This document shows positions 9,698 to 18,415 of a stretch of DNA of 64,000 nucleotides, in pieces. Where the stretch lies: positions 50,077 through 114,076 of the forward strand of contig JAHYIR010000006.1 of assembly GCA_019429305.1 (NCBI GenBank). The letters run 5' to 3'. Source of the DNA: Candidatus Cloacimonadota bacterium. GTDB lineage: Bacteria; Cloacimonadota; Cloacimonadia; Cloacimonadales; JAJBBL01. A program made the translations under genes and the position numbers. How positions within the stretch are numbered: position 1 is the stretch's first letter; every line of letters starts with the position of its first letter. The notes beneath the pieces are model-generated. The model ran no database searches. It saw nothing but the letters and a program-made list of their open reading frames with translations, and was not told the origin of the DNA.

Positions 9698-10372
9698 TTA
9701 CTTTGAGTCATTGAGTTTACGATGCTTTTCCGGTCTTCGTTGATCTTCATTACCGGCCGGATAGATCACGATCCTTTTTACATCTCCTTTACCGATGGTC
9801 ATTGTCCTTACTTCGTCATCATTTTCCAAATAACGATAAATAATTCTTCTATCTGAGGCATTCATCGGCTCCAGAGTGATGCTCTTTTCTCTTTTCTTGA
9901 CTTTCTTGACTATTTGGTCAATTTTCTTTTGTAATCTTTCTTCATGTTGAGCTCTATAATTATCAATATTCAGTATAACTCGGTTTCTCTCATCTTCACC
10001 ATTTTCCAGAAGCTTATTAAGAAAGTGTTGAATACTGATCAGCATTTTACCTTCTTTTCCGATAAGAAAACCGGGATTATCAACACCTTTGACATGAAGA
10101 TAATAATAGTTATCTTTGTATGATAGGTCGATCTCTTGATATTCAACGTTCATTCTTTTCAAAAGACCATCTATAAAGCGTTTTAAGATATCTTCTTCTT
10201 CGGGAATAAAGAACTTAACAATAGCCGGTTTAATTCCTACAAGACTCAATACCCCCTTCGATCCCTTATCAATAATGGTATAACTAATATCCTCTTTAGA
10301 GATATTGAATTCTTTCATAAAATCACTGATAACTTTGTCAGCCGAAATCCCTTCACGTTGTATCTCTTTCAT
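9698..10372 (-). CDS. jag: RNA-binding protein Jag/KhpB (Jag-N, KH, R3H)
   Basis: The 224 residues hold a Jag-N domain (about 1-50, with KGSKGVLSLVGIKPAIV), a KH domain (about 75-150, GFLIGKEGKMLISIQHFLNKL) and an R3H domain (about 155-215, MNASDRRIIYRYL). Family members bind small RNAs and mRNAs and influence cell envelope growth. Its place directly after yidC is the classical arrangement. It lies 19 bases downstream of yidC with no terminator between. Confidence 0.93.
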   Translation of the reverse strand: MKEIQREGISADKVISDFMKEFNISKEDISYTIIDKGSKGVLSLVGIKPAIVKFFIPEEEDILKRFIDGLLKRMNVEYQEIDLSYKDNYYYLHVKGVDNPGFLIGKEGKMLISIQHFLNKLLENGEDERNRVILNIDNYRAQHEERLQKKIDQIVKKVKKREKSITLEPMNASDRRIIYRYLENDDEVRTMTIGKGDVKRIVIYPAGNEDQRRPEKHRKLNDSK

Positions 10373-10391
10373 TTAAAAAATCCTCTGCTTT

Positions 10392-12041
10392 TTAATGGCT
10401 ATATTTCTTTTTCACATAATATTGCTGAATAATGGAGAAGACATTGAAAACCGTCCAGTAAAGAACCAGTCCAGAAGGAAGGGATGAGAAGATGAACACC
10501 AAAAATACCGGCATTATATACAGCATCATCTTCTGGCTCTGCATTTGGGCGAGTTGTTTCTCATCCATCTTTTCTTTGTCGATATGTTTGGGCATCATCA
10601 TCTTTTGCTGAATGAACATAAAGATACCCATAAGAGCAGGCAGTATAATATTGCTCGGTTCTGATAGATCGGTTAACCAGAGCATAAAAGATGCTTGTCT
10701 CAGCTCAATTGAATATCTCAAGACCGGATAGAGGGCAAAGAAGATAGGCATTTGTAAGAGGAGTGGCAAACAGCCACCAAGCGGATTAACTCCATGTTCT
10801 TTATAGAGTTTTTGTAACTCAACCTGCATCTGTTTAGGATCAGATTTGTATTTCTTTTGTATCTCTTGCATGTGGGGGCTCATCCTCTGCATCTTGATCG
10901 ATGACTCAAAACTCTTATGAGTCAAAGGATAGAGAATGATCTTTAGGATCAGGGCAAAAAAGATTATAGTTACGCCATAATTACCAAAAAACTTATTCAA
11001 AGTTGTGAGAAGCCAAAGGAAAAGACGACTAACCGGACGAATAATTTTCCAACCCATCTCAATAGTTTCTTCCAAGCCAATACCATATCTCTTTAAATGT
11101 TGATAGTCGAGCGGTCCAAGGTAAACATCATAATAGTCGTTTAACTGAGAAATTGCTCTACCGGGAGTTATAGTTACATCAAATGCCGGGCTTTCATTCT
11201 GAACAAAAACCGTTACATTATCGGTTAGTAATCTCTGTTCTGGGAGTAACACCATGATAAAATATTTGGAGCGGATAGCAGCCCAATCGACATTTCCTGT
11301 TAATCTGATATTCTCCTGAATTCTTCTCAACTGCAAGACATTTCGTGAGTTTTGGATTTGTCCTATAAAGCGATAATCAGTGTTTTTATGTTTTGGTTTC
11401 TCTTCCGTATCAGCAATACCACTATTGAAACTGACAACATAATCTCTGATGTTTCCTAAACCGGAAGCTTGAATATTGTATGTTAGGGCATAATCATCAT
11501 TTATTACAAATTTTTTCTCTATTAAACGCTGTCCTTGATTTTCCAGATAAAAAATCAAAGCTTGATGATTATCTATTATGGTATTTTCCCAGTTGAAGAC
11601 GTAATCATCGAACATATAAAAGTCATCGACCGTTTCCATTTCCAGACCAAAGATTGACGCCCCTTCAGGAATAAGATTGACGAGATTAAACTTGTCGTAA
11701 TGAAAATAATTTTTTAAGTGAACTGCATTAAGAACACCACCCCGGTTAGAAAAGTATAGCTCCACCAGATCGTTTTCTAAGAGAATATCATCTCTAATTT
11801 GAATATCACCTCTATCAAAAAGCTCTCTGCTTCTATCCGAAAGGAGTTGATCATCTTCAGGCATTCTCATAGATGACAGATAACTCTCTTCGTCATTATA
11901 GGGTTCTTGAGGTGAAATCATTTCGGTTGTAACTGTTTCCGTATCACTCTGATCGGGGGTACTCCGTTGCCAGAGAAATCTATTACTTAACCAGAAGATG
12001 GCGAAAATCAATATCAATGCAAATAATGTTCGTTTGTCCAA
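10392..12041 (-). CDS. yidC: Membrane protein insertase YidC
   Basis: Inserts and folds inner membrane proteins, alone or with SecYEG. The 549 residues follow the Gram-negative plan: an N-terminal anchor (MDKRTLFALILIFAIFWLSN), a large periplasmic beta-sandwich (about 50-330), then the conserved five-helix core with GNYGVTIIFFALILKIILYP, KYKSDPKQMQ, GCLPLLLQMPIFFALY and LPSGLVLYW near the C-terminus. The gene order rpmH-rnpA-yidD-yidC-jag is conserved across bacteria. Confidence 0.97.
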   Translation of the reverse strand: MDKRTLFALILIFAIFWLSNRFLWQRSTPDQSDTETVTTEMISPQEPYNDEESYLSSMRMPEDDQLLSDRSRELFDRGDIQIRDDILLENDLVELYFSNRGGVLNAVHLKNYFHYDKFNLVNLIPEGASIFGLEMETVDDFYMFDDYVFNWENTIIDNHQALIFYLENQGQRLIEKKFVINDDYALTYNIQASGLGNIRDYVVSFNSGIADTEEKPKHKNTDYRFIGQIQNSRNVLQLRRIQENIRLTGNVDWAAIRSKYFIMVLLPEQRLLTDNVTVFVQNESPAFDVTITPGRAISQLNDYYDVYLGPLDYQHLKRYGIGLEETIEMGWKIIRPVSRLFLWLLTTLNKFFGNYGVTIIFFALILKIILYPLTHKSFESSIKMQRMSPHMQEIQKKYKSDPKQMQVELQKLYKEHGVNPLGGCLPLLLQMPIFFALYPVLRYSIELRQASFMLWLTDLSEPSNIILPALMGIFMFIQQKMMMPKHIDKEKMDEKQLAQMQSQKMMLYIMPVFLVFIFSSLPSGLVLYWTVFNVFSIIQQYYVKKKYSH

Positions 12042-12056
12042 AATTTTCCTCCTATA

Positions 12057-12269
12057 TTAGGGAAGTGGATCATGACCACCCCGATGATAAGGATGGCACT
12101 TTAAGACTCGTTTGCCTGCCAAGAACAGAGCAGTAAAGAAACCATATTTAAGAAATGCCTGGCGGGCATATTCACTACAGCTGGGTGTAAACCTGCAACA
12201 AGGGGGAAATGCCAATGATATTGTTTTCTGGTAGAGATTGATTATGAACACTACTCCCTTGTTAATCAT
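12057..12269 (-). CDS. yidD: Membrane protein insertion efficiency factor YidD
   Basis: A 70-residue protein with the conserved CRFTPSCSEYARQAF core and the closing CHPYHRGGHDPLP, diagnostic of YidD (UPF0161). It is a small membrane-associated helper of YidC-dependent insertion. It sits between rnpA and yidC as usual, 15 bases before yidC. Confidence 0.96.
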   Translation of the reverse strand: MINKGVVFIINLYQKTISLAFPPCCRFTPSCSEYARQAFLKYGFFTALFLAGKRVLKCHPYHRGGHDPLP

Positions 12270-12335
12270 ACCTTAAATGTTGACCCCGTTTTTTGTAAAT
12301 GATGTTAAAGTTCTGTTATTGCATTAATCATTAAT

Positions 12336-12689
12336 TTATTTATCTTCCTGTAATGTTGAATGCAATGAATGGTAAATTACAGTAAAACATCTGTCAAGAT
12401 CACTGTTTATTTCTTGCCATCCTGCTTCTGAGGCATTATCTTTAGCTAAGATCACTGCTGAGATTTTATTTGGAATCTTATTGTTATTCTGATTTAAATA
12501 TGCTTTGATTCTTCGCCTTAATTTGTTGCGAAGAACAGCGTTACCTACTTTTCCGCGTACTACGATACCAATGGATGATTCTTCTACTCCGGTATCGAGT
12601 CTGTATAACACAGAAAAAAATTCTCCCTGCACTTTGCAGTGATCTCTGTAAATACTCTGATATTCAGAACTCTTTTTAATGAACCGCAT
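12336..12689 (-). CDS. rnpA: Ribonuclease P protein component
   Basis: Protein subunit that helps the RNase P RNA bind precursor tRNA. At 117 residues it has the usual length, with an N-terminal FIKKSSEYQSIY segment and the basic RNR-type helix GNAVLRNKLRRRIKAY in the middle (consensus RNxxKR; here RNKLRRR). It starts 4 bases after the rpmH stop, as in many genomes. The catalytic RNA (rnpB) is not in this window. Confidence 0.94.
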   Translation of the reverse strand: MRFIKKSSEYQSIYRDHCKVQGEFFSVLYRLDTGVEESSIGIVVRGKVGNAVLRNKLRRRIKAYLNQNNNKIPNKISAVILAKDNASEAGWQEINSDLDRCFTVIYHSLHSTLQEDK

Positions 12690-12693
12690 CTGC

Positions 12694-12828
12694 TCATACG
12701 GTTAAGATTTTTCTTCCTTTTGCGCGACGTCTTTTGAGTACTAAACGTCCACCACGGGTTGCCATACGACTACGGAAACCGTGCTTATTACAGCGCTTTC
12801 TGTTATGCGGTTGATATGTCCTTTTCAT
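12694..12828 (-). CDS. rpmH: 50S ribosomal protein L34 (44 residues)
   Basis: Short gene found by translating the gap upstream of rnpA. The 44-residue product starts [12 protein letters not shown], continues [14 protein letters not shown] and ends in the basic tail [13 protein letters not shown], which is L34 throughout. GGAGTTG-type ribosome binding sequence lies just upstream (rev. comp. of 12829-12840). Gene order with rnpA and yidD confirms it. Unlike many genomes, no dnaA lies on the other side; the lysine fermentation genes diverge from here. Confidence 0.97.
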   Translation of the reverse strand: MKRTYQPHNRKRCNKHGFRSRMATRGGRLVLKRRRAKGRKILTV

Positions 12829-13153
12829 CGCTCAACTCCTTTCTAATTCAATACGTTAATTATTTATCTAACTCTCTGCTATTCTCTTATTTTACAGTGA
12901 ATTACAAGAAATTAACATTTAGTTTCTCTGTCAAGCACAAACGATATCTTATCTGAGATGACCGATCTCAATCAGATTGATTAGATGAAAGATTCACTAA
13001 TATTATACTAATTTTACCTGAGGTTTTTCCTGATTCTCAAACTTCATTAAATCTCACACCTACGGTAGGTTTATCAGTAAAGGATTTAAGTTGACACAGT
13101 AAGTGATAAAGAAAAATTAAGTTAGTGAAAAACAAGAAAAAAATGGAGGAATT
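12829..13153. other. Divergent intergenic region between rpmH and kdd, with palindromes
   Basis: 325 bases without a gene. It holds a TTGACA on the minus strand (12929-12934, 101 bases from rpmH), a TTGACA on the plus strand (13091-13096, 58 bases from kdd), and a perfect 13-mer palindrome ACCTAC-G-GTAGGT at 13058-13070, just upstream of the kdd-side box. A shorter palindrome, CAATC-A-GATTG, lies near 12970. The 13-mer could be an operator for the lysine genes; that is inference. I see no lysine riboswitch, DnaA-box cluster or tRNA. Confidence 0.5.
13091..13096 (+). promoter_or_regulatory. TTGACA -35-like box upstream of kdd
   Basis: TTGACA 58 bases before the kdd ATG; with a 17-base spacer the -10 position reads AAATTA (weak). 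GGAGG lies 5 bases before the ATG. Likely promoter of the kdd-kamA-kamB-kamC unit. Confidence 0.4.
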
Positions 13154-14212
13154 ATGAAATCAGGTGGCAACAGATATGGAACTCACAGAGTAATAGAGCC
13201 AAAAGGAGTTTTACCACAACCGGCAAGAGTGCTGAATAATGACATGACAGAGATCTGGGATAATGAAATGAAGATTGATGTTATCAGATTGAATATCGAT
13301 TCGGCTTCTTTTCACCAGATCAAGACCAAATTGGAGAAACAGGGATATACCGATTTAGAAAAGGTGTTTGCCGATCATGTAATTGATTTAACAAACAGAA
13401 CCGGCAAGCATAAGAATGAAGATACCGGTTCAGGTGGAATGCTCATAGGTAGAGTAGCTGAGATCGGACCATTGTTTGAGATGAAGGATAAGGTAGAAGT
13501 AGGAGATAAAGTAGCAACTCTCGTATCTTTATCATTAACCCCTTTAAAAGTCAGAAGAGTAAAGAAAGTCTATTTAGATAAGGATCAGGTTGATATTGAA
13601 GGCGAAGCAATTCTCTTTAGTTCAGGTGTTTATGCGAAGTTACCGTCTGATATGGATGAGAATCTGGCGCTTTCTGTTCTCGATGTAGCCGGAGCACCGG
13701 CTCAGGTTGAAAGATTAGTCAAGCCGGGAGACAGTGTAGTTATTATCGGAGCACACGGGAAATCTGGAGTGTTATGTAATGCTATTGCAAAAGAAAAAGC
13801 AGGAAGTTCAGGTACGGTGATCGGAGTAGTAAGAAAAGAGTCATATATCCCTATTTGTAAAGAGACAGGTTGTGATCAGATAGTTATAGCCGATGCAACA
13901 GATGCTTTGGCTATTCATCAGGGAGTTTCCGATCTAACTGGCGGCAAAATGGCGGATGTTGTGATCAACTGTGTTAATATAGAGGACACAGAGATGAGTT
14001 CTATTTTGGCTTGTAAAGACAGAGGGATCGTCTACTTCTTTTCTATGGCAACTTCGTTTACCAAAGCAGCATTAGGTGCGGAAGGAATTGGAGCTGACAT
14101 TGATATGATCCTTGGCAACGGTTATGCCCATAATCATGCCAAAATGTCTCTGGATCTTTTAAATCGTAACCCCGTTTTGATGAGAATTTTTAAGGAAAGA
14201 TATTGCGATTAA
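13154..14212 (+). CDS. kdd: L-erythro-3,5-diaminohexanoate dehydrogenase
   Basis: Third step of lysine fermentation: oxidative deamination of 3,5-diaminohexanoate to 3-keto-5-aminohexanoate. The 352 residues start KSGGNRYGTHRVIEPKGVLP, a hallmark of Kdd, and carry a medium-chain dehydrogenase-like Rossmann segment (SVVIIGAHGKSGVLCNAIA, about 195-213). It is followed 58 bases later by kamA, so the gene opens a lysine catabolic unit. A strong ribosome binding site (GGAGG) precedes ATG 13154. The substrate assignment rests on family similarity and context. Confidence 0.93.
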   Translation: MKSGGNRYGTHRVIEPKGVLPQPARVLNNDMTEIWDNEMKIDVIRLNIDSASFHQIKTKLEKQGYTDLEKVFADHVIDLTNRTGKHKNEDTGSGGMLIGRVAEIGPLFEMKDKVEVGDKVATLVSLSLTPLKVRRVKKVYLDKDQVDIEGEAILFSSGVYAKLPSDMDENLALSVLDVAGAPAQVERLVKPGDSVVIIGAHGKSGVLCNAIAKEKAGSSGTVIGVVRKESYIPICKETGCDQIVIADATDALAIHQGVSDLTGGKMADVVINCVNIEDTEMSSILACKDRGIVYFFSMATSFTKAALGAEGIGADIDMILGNGYAHNHAKMSLDLLNRNPVLMRIFKERYCD

Positions 14213-14270
14213 GGCAAATCCGAATAAAATTATGAAGATTGAGATTGGAAATGAAGAATGAGAGGAGATA

Positions 14271-15560
14271 ATGATAGAGAAGAATAATGAAGCAGATTAT
14301 AAAGTAAAAATACATCATACAAAGATAAAAAATATTAAAGATAATGTAACTCCGCAAGATTGGAATGAATGGCATTGGCAATTAAGGAATAGAATTACCT
14401 CTTTTGATGACTTAAGGCAATATATTGATCTATTACCGGAGGAAGATGCAATTGACCAGAGCAAGAATGTCTCTTTTCGAATGGCAATAACACCTTACTT
14501 TCTCTCTTTGATAGATCAAACTAATCCCCATGATCCTGTCCGATTGCAAGCTATACCGAGAGTTAGTGAGGCATTGATTACAGATTCCGATATGCAAGAT
14601 CCTTTACATGAAGATACCGACTCACCTGTACCTGGATTAACTCATCGCTATCCTGACCGGGTTTTATTGTTAATAACCGATCAGTGCTCTATGTATTGCC
14701 GGCACTGTACAAGACGAAGAAAAGCAGGGGAAAAGGATGCTCCTCTTCCGAGGGAAGATGTTGATGCTGCCATCGAATACATTGCTAACAATCCGGGAAT
14801 TAGAGATGTTATCCTCAGTGGTGGTGACCCCTTCACTCTATCGGATGAAAGATTAGATGAAATTCTCGAACGGCTTTACCGCATTGAGCATGTTGATATT
14901 ATTCGCATTGGGACAAGAACACCTGTTGTCTTACCTCAAAGAATAACCGATTCCTTAATTAATGTCTTAAAAAAGTATCAACCGATCTGGATCAATACAC
15001 ATTTTAATCATAGTAACGAGATAACACCGGAGTCAATTGAAGCGGTATCTAAACTTGTCGATAACGGATTTCCCGTAAGTAATCAATCGGTACTGCTCAA
15101 AGGGGTTAATGATAACGTCGATGTAATGAAAAACTTAGTCCATCAATTGGTAAAAAACAGAGTCAGACCATATTATATCTACCAATGCGATCTATCTATG
15201 GGGATAGCACATTTCCGTACCCCGATCTCCAAAGGGATTGAGATAATGGAGTCATTAAGAGGGCATACTTCCGGTTTATGTGTGCCGACTTATGTAGTTG
15301 ATGCACCGGGTGGTGGAGGAAAGATTCCGGTCAACCCTAACTATATTATCTCCCAAGCACCCGGAAAGGTAGTCTTGAGAAATTTCGAGGGGTTTATTAC
15401 AGTTTATACTGAACCGGAATACATTCCCCAAGATGAAGAAAAATATAGCGGGAAATGCCCCGAAAAACACAAATCAACTGAAGGGGTAGCTTCACTCTTT
15501 AAAGGCGAGAAGGTATCTATTGATCCAAACGAGTCTCAAAGATCAAAGAGACACCGATAA
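14271..15560 (+). CDS. kamA: Lysine 2,3-aminomutase
   Basis: Radical SAM, PLP-dependent enzyme converting L-lysine to L-beta-lysine, the first step of lysine fermentation. The cluster motif CSMYCRHC gives Cys139, Cys143 and Cys146; the following TRRRKAG and the segment SGGDPFTLSD are typical of KamA rather than of the shorter EpmB. At 429 residues it has the expected length, including the C-terminal region with VDAPGGGGK. AGAGGAG precedes the start. Its end overlaps kamB by 41 bases. Confidence 0.95.
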   Translation: MIEKNNEADYKVKIHHTKIKNIKDNVTPQDWNEWHWQLRNRITSFDDLRQYIDLLPEEDAIDQSKNVSFRMAITPYFLSLIDQTNPHDPVRLQAIPRVSEALITDSDMQDPLHEDTDSPVPGLTHRYPDRVLLLITDQCSMYCRHCTRRRKAGEKDAPLPREDVDAAIEYIANNPGIRDVILSGGDPFTLSDERLDEILERLYRIEHVDIIRIGTRTPVVLPQRITDSLINVLKKYQPIWINTHFNHSNEITPESIEAVSKLVDNGFPVSNQSVLLKGVNDNVDVMKNLVHQLVKNRVRPYYIYQCDLSMGIAHFRTPISKGIEIMESLRGHTSGLCVPTYVVDAPGGGGKIPVNPNYIISQAPGKVVLRNFEGFITVYTEPEYIPQDEEKYSGKCPEKHKSTEGVASLFKGEKVSIDPNESQRSKRHR

Positions 15561-16608
15561 AGCAAGATTACTGAAAGCTATCGGCAGCAAAGGTAAAAAG
15601 ATAACAGTAATTGTCGGACTCTCTAAAAATGCCGGAAAAACAACCTTTCTCAATTGGTTGTTAGAGCAAACTACTTTCTCACAGAAAGGGGTTATTACGA
15701 CAGGTAGAGATGGTGAAGACCTGGATGTTTTAGAAAAAGTCAAGAAACCAAAAGTCAAGATACCTCAGGCAGCAATATTTACAGCAAGAGCTTCTGAGGT
15801 GAGTAAAAAGTCCGGATTTTTACATGTTCTGGAGAAACTCCCTTTTAAGGCAGGAGGGCAGGATATCTGGTTAGTGAAATCAGACACATCTTTAGAGACT
15901 GAAATAGTAGGACCTCCCTCCGTTTCCGAACAGATAGAGACTGCGCGGAAGATTCTCTCCTATGGGGTCGAGCATATCTTCATTGATGGATCTCTAGATC
16001 GCAAGGCAATTAGCTCAGCTTGGGATGTGGACTCTCTGATTGTTACCGGAAGCCCTATGTATGGTAATTTAGCGAGACTAAAGAGGGGTTTTAAACGGTT
16101 ACACGACCTGACTAAGATCAAAGGGTTCCATGAAGTTTTTCCTGAAAACCTCAGAATGCAATTACTACAGGATGAACATATCAAAGTTGGCACTTTTAAA
16201 AATAAAACCAGAGCAGAGATAGAGCTAACAACTTTAGCTTTTAAGACTCTTTTAGGCCATGAAAAAGAGATAGCCGGTATTATTCGTGTCAAAGGGAAAG
16301 AGTTAAGTTTTCTCTATATTCCGACTAGCATTACAGAAAAATCTTTTTTACTTCTCAAGAGTTTGATACAGGAATTAGACAACTTGCAGATTGTTGTTAA
16401 ACATCCCTTTCATTTGCAGCTTGAAGACCAGTCAAGTAGTTGGTTAAGGCATAAAAATGTCCTTTTAACACTCAAGAAGATGGATATTGCCGGCATGGTA
16501 ATTAATAGTTATGCAGTTAACGGTAATCATCTAGATTGTGAGCATTTTAGAAGCGCAATTCGCACGGACTTTGCGTTACCAGTAATCGATGTCATGGAAA
16601 TTGGATAA
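15520..16608 (+). CDS. kamB: P-loop protein, probable lysine 5,6-aminomutase reactivase subunit KamB
   Basis: A 362-residue protein with a Walker A motif GLSKNAGKTT (residues 33-42) and no similarity to standard GTPases beyond it. In lysine fermenters a P-loop protein and a MutS-like ATPase sit next to the aminomutase genes and are named KamB and KamC, thought to reactivate the B12-dependent lysine 5,6-aminomutase. I infer that identity from length, P-loop and position between kamA and the MutS-like gene. The start is TTG 15520 with AGAAGG upstream, inside the last 41 bases of kamA, so translation is likely coupled. The target aminomutase (kamD, kamE) is not in this window. Confidence 0.72.
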   Translation: MIQTSLKDQRDTDKARLLKAIGSKGKKITVIVGLSKNAGKTTFLNWLLEQTTFSQKGVITTGRDGEDLDVLEKVKKPKVKIPQAAIFTARASEVSKKSGFLHVLEKLPFKAGGQDIWLVKSDTSLETEIVGPPSVSEQIETARKILSYGVEHIFIDGSLDRKAISSAWDVDSLIVTGSPMYGNLARLKRGFKRLHDLTKIKGFHEVFPENLRMQLLQDEHIKVGTFKNKTRAEIELTTLAFKTLLGHEKEIAGIIRVKGKELSFLYIPTSITEKSFLLLKSLIQELDNLQIVVKHPFHLQLEDQSSSWLRHKNVLLTLKKMDIAGMVINSYAVNGNHLDCEHFRSAIRTDFALPVIDVMEIG

Positions 16609-16643
16609 TAAGATCTTCTAATTATTACTAAAGGAGAAAGAAG

Positions 16644-18338
16644 ATGGTGTTTATAGATAAAGAGAGTGCAAAATCATTACATATACCGGAAATCATGGAA
16701 ATGATCAAGCCATTTTCTGAGGTTGGGAAAAGATTAAAAAGCTCTGTTAAGCCGTATAGTCCGGGTAAAGAAGATGAATTAAGGGCTGAATATCAGAAAG
16801 TAAGAGCTTTGATGCATATCATCAAGTCCAATAAGGAGTTTACTCTGACTTTATCCTCTTCTTTGGCAAAAATTGATAATATCCGGCAAACTTTTATTAG
16901 AGCATCATCTACCAATGCATTAGAACTTACCGAGATTTACGAAATTAAGAATTTCATCTATTTCTATGAAAAGATCAGATTCTACATGGAGAAGCACAAG
17001 TTAGACAATATAGTAAGACTAATTCCGTTCAAGGAGTTGTTCAGTTATCTTGATCCCGAAGAACAGAAAATACCAACATTTCATATCAGTAGTAAATATT
17101 CGGATAATTTGTCAGCTTTGAGAATTAAACATTATGAGATAAATAATAAGATCAATTATCTTGAACAGAAGGGATTGGAACAGGCAAAAAATGAACTGGA
17201 ACTACATACCATCGAAAGACAGATTGTTGTCTCCAGACAGAATAAGAAGCTTCTTCAAAGATTGGAGAGTTCACAGTGGTTTACCGTCTCGGAAGAGAAT
17301 TTTGCTAATGTGACCTTTGTATTTCGTCCATCTGAGGAGATTATGAAACTCGAGAAGGAGTTGAATAATCTCAGGCATAAGATCGAAGAGGAAGAGATAA
17401 AGGTTAGAGCGATAATAACAGCCCAAATTGCTGAAAAAAGTATTGAATTGATCACAGCCCTTAACGAGGTAGCCAAACTTGATTATTTGATAGCTAAAGC
17501 GATCTTTGGCTGTGAAATTGATGGTACTATACCTTCTATAAACAGAATCAGAGAGACCACTGATAAATCACGCCGAAGTACTAAAAGCCCGCAGGTCATA
17601 ATAACTTTGAACAAAGTAGTGAATCTCTTTATCAAAAAGCAACTGGATTTACAAAAACTGCAATATCAACCTCTTGATATTAATTTTACCGAGAGGATCA
17701 ATATCATAACGGGAGCCAATATGGCGGGTAAATCTACGGTATTACAAACGATAGGGCAAGTTTTCTATCTTTCTGCTTTTGCGATACCTTTGCCCTGCCA
17801 AAAAGCTCATCTACCTCTGGTTGATTTTGTCTTTTTCAGTAGTGATACCGAATCTAGTATTCGAACTGACCTTAGCAGTTTTGCTTCTGAGTTGATAGCA
17901 ATCAATGCCGCAGTCAAACAACCGGGGATAGGACTATTTCTCATAGATGAATTTGCCAGGGGGACAAATCCTCAGGAAGGTGAATCATTTGCTAGGGCAA
18001 TATTAGAGATTTTTATTGATAAGAGGGGTATTGCTGTTTCAGCTACACATTTTACTACACCATCATATATCAGTGAGGCGGCTCATTTCAGAATTATTGG
18101 TCTGACAAAAAACGATTATGAAAAACTGAAGAAAACTCTCTCTCCTTATGATCCGACAAAAAAAGATGATTTAAAAAACCGTATTCAAGAGTTGCATAAG
18201 TATATGAACTATCAATTAGAGCCGGTAGAGGCATCAAATATCCCACCCCGAGCAGCATTAATGATCGCTGAGATACTTGGTATTGACGAGGATATAATCC
18301 AAAAGGCAAAGAGTTATATAAAAGGTAAACATCACTAA
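16644..18338 (+). CDS. kamC: MutS-like ATPase, probable lysine 5,6-aminomutase reactivase KamC
   Basis: A 564-residue MutS-family ATPase without the mismatch-recognition and connector domains. The N-terminal half is helical (lever/clamp-like, about 1-330). The C-terminal ATPase has Walker A GANMAGKST (357-365), Walker B FLIDEFARG with Asp435-Glu436, and the following SATHFTT. It lies 35 bases after kamB and ends the lysine block, fitting KamC, the ATPase thought to reactivate lysine 5,6-aminomutase. It is not MutS or MutS2: there is no Smr domain and a real mutS2 is present at 38944-41298. An AAAGGAG site precedes ATG 16644. Confidence 0.75.
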   Translation: MVFIDKESAKSLHIPEIMEMIKPFSEVGKRLKSSVKPYSPGKEDELRAEYQKVRALMHIIKSNKEFTLTLSSSLAKIDNIRQTFIRASSTNALELTEIYEIKNFIYFYEKIRFYMEKHKLDNIVRLIPFKELFSYLDPEEQKIPTFHISSKYSDNLSALRIKHYEINNKINYLEQKGLEQAKNELELHTIERQIVVSRQNKKLLQRLESSQWFTVSEENFANVTFVFRPSEEIMKLEKELNNLRHKIEEEEIKVRAIITAQIAEKSIELITALNEVAKLDYLIAKAIFGCEIDGTIPSINRIRETTDKSRRSTKSPQVIITLNKVVNLFIKKQLDLQKLQYQPLDINFTERINIITGANMAGKSTVLQTIGQVFYLSAFAIPLPCQKAHLPLVDFVFFSSDTESSIRTDLSSFASELIAINAAVKQPGIGLFLIDEFARGTNPQEGESFARAILEIFIDKRGIAVSATHFTTPSYISEAAHFRIIGLTKNDYEKLKKTLSPYDPTKKDDLKNRIQELHKYMNYQLEPVEASNIPPRAALMIAEILGIDEDIIQKAKSYIKGKHH

Positions 18339-18366
18339 TTATAAGAGATGATAAGACAAAAAGTGT

Positions 18367-18372
18367 TTGACA
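18367..18372 (+). promoter_or_regulatory. TTGACA -35-like box upstream of the Mla-type locus
   Basis: TTGACA 49 bases before mlaD and 29 bases past the kamC stop. It suggests that the lipid transport genes have their own promoter; the -10 is unclear. Confidence 0.35.
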
Positions 18373-18415
18373 GTGCCAATAGATAATTATTTTGTAGGGA
18401 TAAGAGGGATGAAAT

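Noticed and set aside
12829..13153. Origin of replication or lysine riboswitch
   Set aside because: No cluster of DnaA boxes and no conserved lysine-aptamer layout visible; only short palindromes and promoter-like boxes.
16644..18338. Mismatch repair protein MutS
   Set aside because: Lacks the mismatch-binding and connector domains, is too short, and stands in the lysine block directly after kamB.
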